Made by a program: the position numbers and the translations under genes
Origin: Bacteroidales bacterium
GTDB lineage: Bacteria > Bacteroidota > Bacteroidia > Bacteroidales > WCHB1-69
NCBI GenBank assembly: GCA_024400875.1
Contig: JAKSMB010000005.1
Span: 33,206-97,205 of the forward strand
DNA: 64,000 nt
Reading direction: 5' to 3'
Shown here: piece after piece, positions 38,325-45,783 of the stretch
Layout of the letters: every line of letters starts with the position of its first letter
Position numbering within the stretch: position 1 is the stretch's first letter
Notes under the pieces: model-generated
Databases searched by the model: none
What the model saw: only the letters and a program-made list of their open reading frames with translations
What the model was told of the DNA's origin: nothing

Positions 38325-38880
38325 TTAAACGCTGTCGGAAGCTTCCGACAGCGTTTTTTTGTCTGCTTTCTTGTAAGTTTTTATTTTTAATGTGCATTGT
38401 TTGTGCATAAACTCAGGAGTGTTGTAACCGCAAGACAAGTGCGGCCTTTTTGTATTATATGTAGATACGGATTCCTTGACGACTTTCTTCATCAAGGAAA
38501 GCGGAAGGTTGAGTCCCTCGAGCAGGAACTCCTGTTTGAGAATTCCGTTTACGCGTTCAGCAATGGCATTTGCGTAAGGATCATAAGATTCTGTCATACT
38601 TGTGGTTATACCATATTTACGCAGCTTTTCCTGATATTGGTCCGAACAGTATTGAATTCCCCGGTCCGAGTGGTGGATAAGTGGTTCTTCGGCATATATC
38701 CTGTTAGCATGGGCCATCCTCAAGGCTCTCAGCGAGCCTTCGGTCCCCAGACTATCGGACAAGTCGTACCCCATGATTTAGCATGTTTTTGGCCCGCAAT
38801 ATGTCAAACAGGCGGTCTCTCCCCACACCCAAGTCCCGCAGCCAGGGATTCAGGATATTTTTGACCGCTCGGGTGAACAT
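38325..38880 (-). pseudogene. IS3-family transposase orfB, interrupted by an internal deletion and frameshift
   Basis: The 5' piece (38880 down to about 38775) encodes the normal orfB opening with RDLGVGRDRLFDILRAKNML. It then jumps, out of frame, to the 3' piece (38774-38325), which begins at GYDLSDSLGTEGSLRALRMA. The first catalytic Asp region (W-x-x-D-x-T-Y) is gone. The second Asp (HHSDRGIQY) and the Glu (NAIAERVNGILKQE) remain. More than 100 residues were lost compared with usual ~280-residue orfB proteins. A run of seven A residues just before the 5' piece is a likely slippery site for orfA-orfB frameshifting. Confidence 0.88.
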
Positions 38881-39260
38881 TTTTTTCGGATTTGCACCCC
38901 GTATTCCTCCTCTGCTATGTCTATCATCAGATCGAAAAATCCCGCCTTGATGTCTTTCTCCTCCAACTCCTTCTCCAATCGCGCGTTTTTCCGCTCCAGC
39001 ACCTTCACTTTTTCTCTGAGCTCCAGAAGCTCTTGATCTTTGCTCTTTGACATGGGTTGTAAACTTAAATTTTGCCAGTCAAAAGTACCAAATTTATTAA
39101 TCCACTGACGTATGGTATGGCTCCCTTGTATTCCATACTTCCTCGACAGCTCTCCCAAACTGACTTTGCCCTCTTCGTACTCCCGTACTACTGACATTTT
39201 AAAGGACATGCTGTATTCCTTTTGCGTACGCTTAACGTACTTGTTCTCTTGTTTTTCCAT
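38850..39260 (-). CDS. IS3-family transposase orfA (helix-turn-helix protein)
   Basis: 136 residues: an N-terminal helix-turn-helix (KMSVVREYEEGKVSLGELSRKYGIQGSHTIRQWINKFG region) and a C-terminal leucine-zipper coiled coil (ELLELREKVKVLERKNARLEKELEEKD). This is the normal OrfA layout and it looks intact. It would bind the element's ends and, through -1 frameshifting at the A7 run near 38881, produce the fused transposase if orfB were whole. Confidence 0.92.
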   Translation of the reverse strand: MEKQENKYVKRTQKEYSMSFKMSVVREYEEGKVSLGELSRKYGIQGSHTIRQWINKFGTFDWQNLSLQPMSKSKDQELLELREKVKVLERKNARLEKELEEKDIKAGFFDLMIDIAEEEYGVQIRKKCSPERSKIS

Positions 39261-39320
39261 TTCGTTACTCTTTTTGTTGTAACGCTATTTTAGGACAAGA
39301 CAATCTGTAAAAAAAAACGG

Positions 39321-39452
39321 CTGTCCGCTAAAAAGTGTATTTTTGCCCATGTTATTTTTGATTTTGGTGGTACAGCAAAAATAACATTTTGGGCTGACTT
39401 CACATACTGAAATCAGCCTTTTTTTTACTTATCTGATTTTTTTACCGGACAG
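39321..39452. mobile_element. Small inverted-repeat element (MITE-like), no ORF
   Basis: A 132-bp stretch bounded by inverted copies of CTGTCCGSTAAAAA (39321-39334, and its complement within 39437-39452). Inside are a 10-bp perfect hairpin (GTTATTTTTG at 39351-39360 with CAAAAATAAC at 39377-39386) and a terminator-like hairpin (39393-39427). It begins 23 bp past the IS3 element's right end. No clear target duplication is seen. It could also be a remnant of a different IS. Confidence 0.55.
39393..39427 (+). terminator. Rho-independent-type hairpin upstream of the GH92 gene
   Basis: GGCTGACTTCA and TGAAATCAGCC form a stem (one unpaired C) around CATAC, followed by eight T. A TATTTTTG box lies at 39338-39345, so this could end a ~75-nt transcript; it could equally be part of the small element. 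Confidence 0.55.
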
Positions 39453-39507
39453 TAATAGTAAAATTTTCAATCTTCTGGATAAGCACGCATATAGTTTCCT
39501 TTTTTTT

Positions 39508-39515
39508 TACCTTTG
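39508..39515 (+). promoter_or_regulatory. Bacteroidota -7 box for the GH92 gene
   Basis: TACCTTTG, 35 bp upstream of the ATG at 39551. Confidence 0.55.
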
Positions 39516-39550
39516 CACCGAAAAAAAACATTCATTTTTATTTCCTCATT

Positions 39551-41938
39551 ATGAAGAAGATATCCTTGTTCCTCATTTGCCTAACCGCTAATCTTATGCT
39601 TATGGCCCAAAACAACTACACTCAATACGTTAACCCCATCATTGGAACCAATGGGATGGGACACACTTTTCCAGGAGCCTGTTATCCTTTTGGCGCCATA
39701 CAACTCAGTCCAGACACCGACACCATCCCACACAATATCAACGGCAAGTATCAGCCGCGTGCCTACGACTACTGCGCCGGCTATCAATACCGCGACAAAA
39801 CCATCGTAGGGTTCAGTCACACCCACTTCAGCGGCACGGGCCACTCCGACATGGGCGATATTCTGGTAATGCCCTTCTCTGGCGACGTGCAACTGCATCC
39901 CGGCACCGCCGACAACCCCGATGCGGGCTACCGCTCCCGCTTCCGCCATGAAACGGAAAAGTGCACACCCGGCTACTACGAAGTGCTGCTCGACGATGAC
40001 AACATTCTCGCCCAGTTGACCGTAACCGAGCACTGTGGCATTCACAAATATACCTACGCAAACAAGGACGACCAAAAACTCATCCTCGACCTCAACCACG
40101 CCATCTACAACTACGACGGCAAGGTGCTGTGGGCCTCTCTCCGAATGGAGAATCCTTACACCCTGACCGGCTACCGCATCACCAATGGATGGGCACGCGA
40201 AAACTACGTCTATTTCGCCATCCACTTCAACAAACCGGTGAAGAACTACGGCTATCAGGATTTTGGCAAACAAGACTACAACGGGTTCTGGCGTCGATTC
40301 GACCTCAACCACAACTTTCCGGAGATGGCAGGCCGCAAAGTGGTGGCCTGGTTTGAGTTTGAAACAGAAAACAACCCCGTTTTGGAAATGCAGGTTTCCC
40401 TTTCGCCGGTAAGCACCTTGGGAGCACGCAAGAACCTGATGGCAGAAACCATCGTGGGCACAACATTCATTGAATTCAGCGATAAAGACAAAGAAGACAA
40501 CGACCTGCTTCGAGAAGTGTTCTTTGAAGAAACCCGTATGCTTGCACAGAACGCCTGGAACAAGCAACTGGGCATGTTTGAGGCCAACGGCACGCCCGAC
40601 CAACTGGCGATGTTTTACACCTCTCTGTATCATACGATGATAAACCCCTCCGTTTACCAAGACGTGGATGGACAATACAGAGGCGTTGACCACAACATTC
40701 ATCCGAACGACAGCGGCTCGGTCAACTACACGGTATTCTCCCTGTGGGACACCTACCGCGCGGAACATCCGCTGCTCAACATCATTGATCCAAAACGTGC
40801 TGCCGATATGGTAACGTCCATGTTGCACCATGCCGAGCAGAGTGTGCATCGCATTCTGCCCGTTTGGAGCCACGCCGGCAACGAAAACTGGTGTATGATC
40901 GGTTACCATGGCGTTTCTCCGGTGGCAGACGCCTACCTGCACAATCCAGCGTTTGTTGGCACGCCCGACCTTGCCGTAGGCCCCATGATCCACAGCGCCA
41001 ACTGCAACTACTACGACCATACCGATCTTTACAAGCAGTTGGGCTACGTGCCCTACAATAAGTCGGCCGTGGGCACCTCCATTACGCTGGAAAATGCTTA
41101 CGAGGACTGGGTTATCTATCACTATATGAAGGAAACCGAATTCCCATTCCCCAACCAGTTGGAGACCTTCCGCGAACGCGCCCTGAACTATAAGAACGTC
41201 TTCAACCCTGAAACAGGTTTTGCACAAGCACGTTACGAAAATGGCAGTTGGAAAACGCCCGCCGACCTGCTGTCCACTTCCAACGAAGGTTTTATAGAAG
41301 GTAACAGTTGGAACTACTCTTTCTACGTTCCACACGATGTAAACGGTCTCATACAGATCATGGGCGGTGACCAAACATTTATAGCACGTTTGGATGAATT
41401 GTTCGAGATGTTCGTTCCGGATAAATTCTTTGCCGAAACCGAGGATGTTACCCGCGAAGGCATGTTGGGCGGCTACGTTCACGGTAACGAACCCAGTCAC
41501 CATATCCCCTATTTGTATATGTGGACCTCACAACCTTGGAAGACGCAATATCGCGTACGCGAGGTGATGAACAAGATGTACAAAAACAACATCGATGGTC
41601 TGTGCGGCAACGACGACTGCGGACAAATGTCGGCATGGTACATTTTCTCCGCCCTCGGATTCTATCCTGTTTGTCCCGCCAGCGGACAATACGTATTTGG
41701 CGCTCCTTACATGCCCGAAAACAAGCTCACCCTGCAAAACGGCAACACCTTAATGGTGAAAGCACCAAAGGTAAGCGATAAGAACTGCTACATCCAGTCG
41801 GTGAAACTGAACGGACAGGAGCATCACCGCAGTTACATCACCTACGAGGAGATAATGGCGGGCGGCACCTTAGAGTTCGTTATGGGCAGCAAACCCAATA
41901 AGAGCTGGTTTACCGAAACGCCATATTCGATGGATTGA
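39551..41938 (+). CDS. GH92 family alpha-mannosidase, exported
   Basis: Glycoside hydrolase family 92 enzymes are calcium-dependent exo-alpha-mannosidases that trim host or fungal N-glycans and mannans. The 795-residue protein has a signal peptide (residues ~1-20) and the family's typical start YVNPIIGTNGMGHTFPGACYPFGAIQLSPDT. Later motifs are FSHTHFSGTG, SLWDTYRAEHPLL (~398-410), the GGYVHGNEPSHHIPYLY region (~635-652) and GNDDCGQMSAWYIFSALGFYPVCP. No lipobox and no T9SS domain, so periplasmic is most likely. No SusCD pair is adjacent, so it stands outside a classic polysaccharide utilisation locus. Confidence 0.95.
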   Translation: MKKISLFLICLTANLMLMAQNNYTQYVNPIIGTNGMGHTFPGACYPFGAIQLSPDTDTIPHNINGKYQPRAYDYCAGYQYRDKTIVGFSHTHFSGTGHSDMGDILVMPFSGDVQLHPGTADNPDAGYRSRFRHETEKCTPGYYEVLLDDDNILAQLTVTEHCGIHKYTYANKDDQKLILDLNHAIYNYDGKVLWASLRMENPYTLTGYRITNGWARENYVYFAIHFNKPVKNYGYQDFGKQDYNGFWRRFDLNHNFPEMAGRKVVAWFEFETENNPVLEMQVSLSPVSTLGARKNLMAETIVGTTFIEFSDKDKEDNDLLREVFFEETRMLAQNAWNKQLGMFEANGTPDQLAMFYTSLYHTMINPSVYQDVDGQYRGVDHNIHPNDSGSVNYTVFSLWDTYRAEHPLLNIIDPKRAADMVTSMLHHAEQSVHRILPVWSHAGNENWCMIGYHGVSPVADAYLHNPAFVGTPDLAVGPMIHSANCNYYDHTDLYKQLGYVPYNKSAVGTSITLENAYEDWVIYHYMKETEFPFPNQLETFRERALNYKNVFNPETGFAQARYENGSWKTPADLLSTSNEGFIEGNSWNYSFYVPHDVNGLIQIMGGDQTFIARLDELFEMFVPDKFFAETEDVTREGMLGGYVHGNEPSHHIPYLYMWTSQPWKTQYRVREVMNKMYKNNIDGLCGNDDCGQMSAWYIFSALGFYPVCPASGQYVFGAPYMPENKLTLQNGNTLMVKAPKVSDKNCYIQSVKLNGQEHHRSYITYEEIMAGGTLEFVMGSKPNKSWFTETPYSMD

Positions 41939-41996
41939 AGGATGGAAAGGCGAAAAGCAGTAGGCGAAAGGCTAAAAGCTAATGGCTAAAAGCTTT
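41939..41996. repeat. AAAGGC/AAAAGC-type low-complexity repeat after GH92
   Basis: Short purine-rich units (AAAGGC, AAAAGC, GGCTAAAAGCT) fill the 40-bp gap between two convergent genes and run into the end of the FemAB-like gene. The same style occurs at 49057-49080, 55569-55637 and near 63290. Confidence 0.7.
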
Positions 41997-42923
41997 ATAC
42001 ACTTTAAGGAGGGTTTTGAATAGAATGCCTGATGTTTGGTTTACCATCGGGATGGTGTAGGGTTGTCCGCCGAAGCTTTTGTACAGACGGGCCACATTCT
42101 CATTCATGGAACCGTTGAAGTCTAAGATGTAGGACGTTTGAGCCTGTTGGCGGATGTATTCGTCCAGCAGGAAGAACATCGACTTGCTTTGCGCGAAGGC
42201 ATTGTCGCGACCCGAAAACCAGAACCATAGCCGCTGATAATCGCGCACCAACAGCGCACCGGCGATAAGTTGATCATCGGCATTGCGCACGCCCAGCACG
42301 TCCAATCGGTTTTGGGCTTTCAGCTTCTGTGCCGCCACCTTCAATGTTGCATAGTCGTTGTCCTTATAGTGTACGGCGCTGTCCGCCCCCTTGCTATCGC
42401 GGAACATCCGGATGATATCGTCCACGATGTCCTCGCCGATAGTTAGCCGCAACGCTTGCTTGCGCGCCGACTTGATATTGCGTTGGGTGTTCTGCGAATA
42501 AGCCGCATACAGCTGTTCGTACGGCTGGTTCAGGTGTAGTTGGTGCGAGATAAGCGACAGCATATTGACCTGAAGACTCGACGTATCGTTTTCCACATTC
42601 AATAGCAAATCTACTTGCTTATAGCGACGTGGAATGGCACTCAGAAATTCTTTCATCCGCTGAGCCGTTACCGGTTGGGCAGAGAAGATACCCATCTGCG
42701 AGATAAAAAAAGGGGTATAGAGATAGTGAATGTGGTGCTTGCAACGTTCCGGCAGGGGCATCACCGCCACATAATCGTCCTGGACGAGTGCGTGCCACTG
42801 CGCATCACCCGACAAGACATTCAACATATCATACGTGCATAAAATGGTTGGGAAAAGTGCCTGTTGCACTGTCGCATCCCACTTCACAGGATCAATGTCC
42901 GTATGTTGTACAAAACGAATCAT
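41979..42923 (-). CDS. FemAB/GNAT-like acyltransferase family protein
   Basis: 314 residues with the double-GNAT look of FemAB-type proteins: SQNTQRNIKSARKQALRLTIGED (~146-168) and the C-terminal GALLVRDYQRLWFWFSGRDNAFAQSKSMFFLLDEYIR, LDFNGSMNENVARLYKSFGGQP. The family includes aminoacyl-tRNA-dependent peptidoglycan bridge enzymes and lipid/cell-wall acyltransferases; in Gram-negative Bacteroidota the role is unproven. Its ATG overlaps the gpsA stop by one base, so it may act in lipid or envelope synthesis. Confidence 0.75.
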   Translation of the reverse strand: MIRFVQHTDIDPVKWDATVQQALFPTILCTYDMLNVLSGDAQWHALVQDDYVAVMPLPERCKHHIHYLYTPFFISQMGIFSAQPVTAQRMKEFLSAIPRRYKQVDLLLNVENDTSSLQVNMLSLISHQLHLNQPYEQLYAAYSQNTQRNIKSARKQALRLTIGEDIVDDIIRMFRDSKGADSAVHYKDNDYATLKVAAQKLKAQNRLDVLGVRNADDQLIAGALLVRDYQRLWFWFSGRDNAFAQSKSMFFLLDEYIRQQAQTSYILDFNGSMNENVARLYKSFGGQPYTIPMVNQTSGILFKTLLKVYKAFSH

Positions 42924-43969
42924 TATACGAAATGCTCCGCAATGCGCTTCATTTCCGAAGAAACGTTATTATTCTCATAAAGAATACCATAGATGGTTTC
43001 CACAATAGGGATATGCGCATTATACTTCTTGTTGATTTCGTGTACGCATCGGCAGGCGGTATAGCCTTCGGATACCATACGAAGTTCGAGCAGGGATACG
43101 CGCACGGAGAGTCCGTGGCCAATCATAATACCAAACAAACGGTTGCGACTGTAGGTGGAGTATGCCGTTACCAGGAGGTCGCCCAGATAAACAGAGTCGC
43201 TAATGTGGCGATCGGCATTAGGATATACCTGATCTACAAAGTATTTCATCTCCTTCACGCAGTTGGCCACATAGGCGGCGATGAAGTTGTCGCCATATCC
43301 CAAACCGCTATAGATGCCGGCACCCAACGCATAAATATTTTTTAACACAATAGCCAATTCAGCGCCCATCACATCGTTGGAAACGGAGGTTCGGCAATAG
43401 CGATTGGTGAAGAACTTAGCCACTGTCTCAGCCAGTTCCTGATTGACAGAAGCAGCTGTGAGGTAGGTGAATTTCTCTTTGGCAATCTCCTCGGCGTGCG
43501 ATGGGCCGCTGATGATAGAGAGATTCTCCAATGGCACCTTGAACTGAGACTGCATATAGTCGCTAATCAGCTGCATCGTTTCCGGAACAATACCCTTTAC
43601 GGCAAGGATGATTTTCTTCTTGTGCAGTTGGCTGCGTTTTAAAGGTTGTAACGATTGATGAAGGTACGCAGACGGTGTAACAATGATTACATAGTCGGAC
43701 TTGCTGACAATCTGTTTGATGTCGGTGCCCACCTTAACCTCTTCCGGATTGATGAACACAGAGCTCAGATATTTGGGATTATGACCATACTTGGCAATTT
43801 CGGCAGCAGCCTCTTCCGAACGCATCCACCAGTAGATATGTTCGAGATTTGAAGTGATAATCTTGATGATTGCCGTTGCCCAACTGCCACCGCCCAGTAC
43901 AGCTACCCTATAACGAAGTCTCGTCTTTTTACTACGGGGAACCACTGGTGCGAAATCTTTGTCCTTCAT
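42923..43969 (-). CDS. gpsA: Glycerol-3-phosphate dehydrogenase [NAD(P)+]
   Basis: Reduces dihydroxyacetone phosphate to sn-glycerol-3-phosphate for phospholipid synthesis. The 348 residues include the Rossmann motif VAVLGGGSWATAI (~22-34), IILAVKGIV, SGPSHAEEIAKEK and the catalytic-region KNIYALGAGIYSGLGYGDNFIAA. The N terminus is ~20 residues longer and basic. The downstream FemAB-like gene is translationally coupled. Confidence 0.95.
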   Translation of the reverse strand: MKDKDFAPVVPRSKKTRLRYRVAVLGGGSWATAIIKIITSNLEHIYWWMRSEEAAAEIAKYGHNPKYLSSVFINPEEVKVGTDIKQIVSKSDYVIIVTPSAYLHQSLQPLKRSQLHKKKIILAVKGIVPETMQLISDYMQSQFKVPLENLSIISGPSHAEEIAKEKFTYLTAASVNQELAETVAKFFTNRYCRTSVSNDVMGAELAIVLKNIYALGAGIYSGLGYGDNFIAAYVANCVKEMKYFVDQVYPNADRHISDSVYLGDLLVTAYSTYSRNRLFGIMIGHGLSVRVSLLELRMVSEGYTACRCVHEINKKYNAHIPIVETIYGILYENNNVSSEMKRIAEHFV

Positions 43970-43996
43970 ACGTTATTTTAACATTTTTTAAGGCGG

Positions 43997-44004
43997 CAAA
44001 GATA
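43997..44004 (-). promoter_or_regulatory. Bacteroidota -7 box for gpsA
   Basis: TATCTTTG on the minus strand, 28 bp before the gpsA start. Confidence 0.6.
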
Positions 44005-44062
44005 CAAAAAAGAATGATATGGTTTCAACGCACGCTCAACACACAAACTTGGCGTTTTTTTT

Positions 44063-44070
44063 TACTTTTG
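44063..44070 (+). promoter_or_regulatory. Bacteroidota -7 box for the lipoprotein at 44109
   Basis: TACTTTTG, 39 bp upstream of the ATG. Divergent from the gpsA promoter. Confidence 0.55.
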
Positions 44071-44108
44071 CGCGTCTTTTATACATACAACAAATAAAAT
44101 AGAAAAAC

Positions 44109-44606
44109 ATGAAAAAAACAAGATTTCTACTTTGTATAGCGATGATGTTCTGCTGGTTAACTTTGATGTCCATAGCTTGCGACCCAAGTCGTACCGACCA
44201 ATACTACTTTAAGAACGGCACATCGGAGCCCATCATATACACCGAAATGACTGCAAACGGTGACCAACAGCGCAACACAGACACCCTGCAACCTGGCGAA
44301 TCAAAACTTGTGTTTTACAGTTCGCACTTCACTAGCGACCTCCTCGATAATTCAGATATTCTATGGACTTTTAGTAATCTATGTATTCCTACGTTAAAGC
44401 GAAGCATAATCTTCAACGATTCGATTTACATATCTTGGGACATCGACAACACTTTGAATTTTGAAAAGCACCCCAAATACAGATCCTGTTGGCAAACAAT
44501 ATCCAGCGTTATCAAGAAACACTATTCCAACATAAGTGTTGAATACACGATAGATTCTGTTGATTATCAAAACGCCATCGAATATTGTCGGCAGCAAAAT
44601 CCTTAA
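44109..44606 (+). CDS. Small lipoprotein of unknown function
   Basis: 165 residues with a lipoprotein signal ending in MSIAC (Cys at about 24). The mature part is beta-rich and carries four cysteines besides the lipid Cys. I recognise no domain. It has its own promoter. Its last 4 bp overlap the convergent permease gene. Expression as a surface or periplasmic lipoprotein is an inference from the signal. Confidence 0.75.
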   Translation: MKKTRFLLCIAMMFCWLTLMSIACDPSRTDQYYFKNGTSEPIIYTEMTANGDQQRNTDTLQPGESKLVFYSSHFTSDLLDNSDILWTFSNLCIPTLKRSIIFNDSIYISWDIDNTLNFEKHPKYRSCWQTISSVIKKHYSNISVEYTIDSVDYQNAIEYCRQQNP

Positions 44607-45679
44607 TTCAAACTTACCCTTGGATCGAGCCAACCATAGATGATATCGCACAGGATGTTGATAATAATGAGGATGATGGAGACGTAAAGCAACGAACCCA
44701 TCACCACGGGAAAGTCGTACTTGTCGAGGGCATCCACGATAACCACCCCCATGCCCTTCCAGTCGAAGATATACTCCACAAAGACCGCGCCTGCCAGCAA
44801 ACCCGCTAACCACCCGGATATGGCTGTAACCACTGGGTTCAAGGCGTTTTTCAGTGCGTGTTTGGTAATGATGACACTTTTCTTCAATCCTTTTGCCTTG
44901 GCGGTACGGATATAATCTTGTGAAAGCACATCAAGGAGGGAGTTCTTGGTCAGTTCCACCACCACTGCCAGCGGACGGATACCCAACGTGATAGCGGGGA
45001 GGATAAGGTTTTTGAGGTCGAGATATTGGCCAGCGCCGTAGTCATCAACCGTATAGAGGCTGCCAAACATGCTAAGCCCCGTAATATCGGAAAGCAGGTA
45101 GGCGAAGATCCAGGCCAGGAGGATAGCCGCAAAGAAAGATGGCACCGACATGCCCAAGGTGGAAAACACCAGCGCCACATGGTCGAACCACGTGCCTTTG
45201 TAGAGCGCACAGAAGATACCGATAACGATACCCACCATGAGGGCGAAGAATATGGAGACCACGGCCAACAGTACTGTTTTGGGGAACGCCTCTGCAATAA
45301 TCTCGCTCACGGGCCGTTTGCTCTGATACGAGCGCCTCAGGTAAGGGGCTTTGAGCACCACCGCGGACGTGCCCAGAGGCAAGATTTTCACATAGTGGTA
45401 ATCGTTGTCATCCAGATAGAAAAACGATTCCGTATCCTGGGTTTTGTGCCACGAAATAGGAGAAACATCGTTCAGGTACGCTAAATACTGAACGCCAAGA
45501 GGCAAGTCCAAACCCATCTCCTTGCGGATGGCCTCTTCCGTTTGAAGGTCGCTGCGCTGTCCCATCATCATACGGGCAGGATCGGAGGGGAGCACCGTGA
45601 ACAGGAAGAACACGAGTGTTACCACGCCGAGCATCAGGAGAAGGCCGTACAATATTTTCTTTACAATGTATCGAAGCAC
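44603..45679 (-). CDS. ABC transporter permease, DppB/OppB type
   Basis: 358 residues: an N-terminal TM with the OppB signature (IVKKILYGLLLMLGVVTLVFFLFTVLPSDPARMMMG), a ~100-residue periplasmic insert, then five more TM helices with the EAA-type loop (VLSQDYIRTAKAKGLKKSVIITKHALKNALNPVV). It should carry oligopeptides or similar solutes. No partner permease, ATPases or binding protein lie beside it, so the rest of the transporter must be encoded elsewhere. Confidence 0.92.
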   Translation of the reverse strand: MLRYIVKKILYGLLLMLGVVTLVFFLFTVLPSDPARMMMGQRSDLQTEEAIRKEMGLDLPLGVQYLAYLNDVSPISWHKTQDTESFFYLDDNDYHYVKILPLGTSAVVLKAPYLRRSYQSKRPVSEIIAEAFPKTVLLAVVSIFFALMVGIVIGIFCALYKGTWFDHVALVFSTLGMSVPSFFAAILLAWIFAYLLSDITGLSMFGSLYTVDDYGAGQYLDLKNLILPAITLGIRPLAVVVELTKNSLLDVLSQDYIRTAKAKGLKKSVIITKHALKNALNPVVTAISGWLAGLLAGAVFVEYIFDWKGMGVVIVDALDKYDFPVVMGSLLYVSIILIIINILCDIIYGWLDPRVSLN

Positions 45680-45727
45680 TGGAATAATTATTCAATGGCC
45701 GCAAAAGTAAGAATAATTTTCAAGAGA

Positions 45728-45762
45728 TAAAAAAAAGCCCGGCATTTTGCAATACCGGGCTT
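45728..45762 (-). terminator. Rho-independent terminator of the EF-G paralogue gene
   Basis: AAGCCCGG pairs with CCGGGCTT and is followed on the minus strand by eight T. It lies 22 bp past the stop of the EF-G-like gene. Confidence 0.88.
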
Positions 45763-45783
45763 CTATATAAATAATAGTATAGA

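Larger units (their letters stand above)
38278..39298 (-). mobile_element. IS3-family insertion sequence, internally deleted
   Basis: About 1,021 bp bounded by imperfect inverted ends: TAGTCCTAAATAACCGTTAC at the left and (reverse complement) TTGTCCTAAAATAGCGTTAC at the right. A possible 3-bp target duplication GAC lies at 38275-38277 and 39299-39301, as expected for IS3 family. orfA is intact; orfB has lost its middle. The element cannot encode an active transposase alone. The remaining copy could be moved in trans by a full-length relative. Confidence 0.85.

Noticed and set aside
39581-41503. 640-residue ORF on the minus strand opposite the GH92 gene
   Set aside because: It is antisense to a clear GH92 enzyme with signal peptide and motifs; the long open frame follows from codon bias in the real gene.
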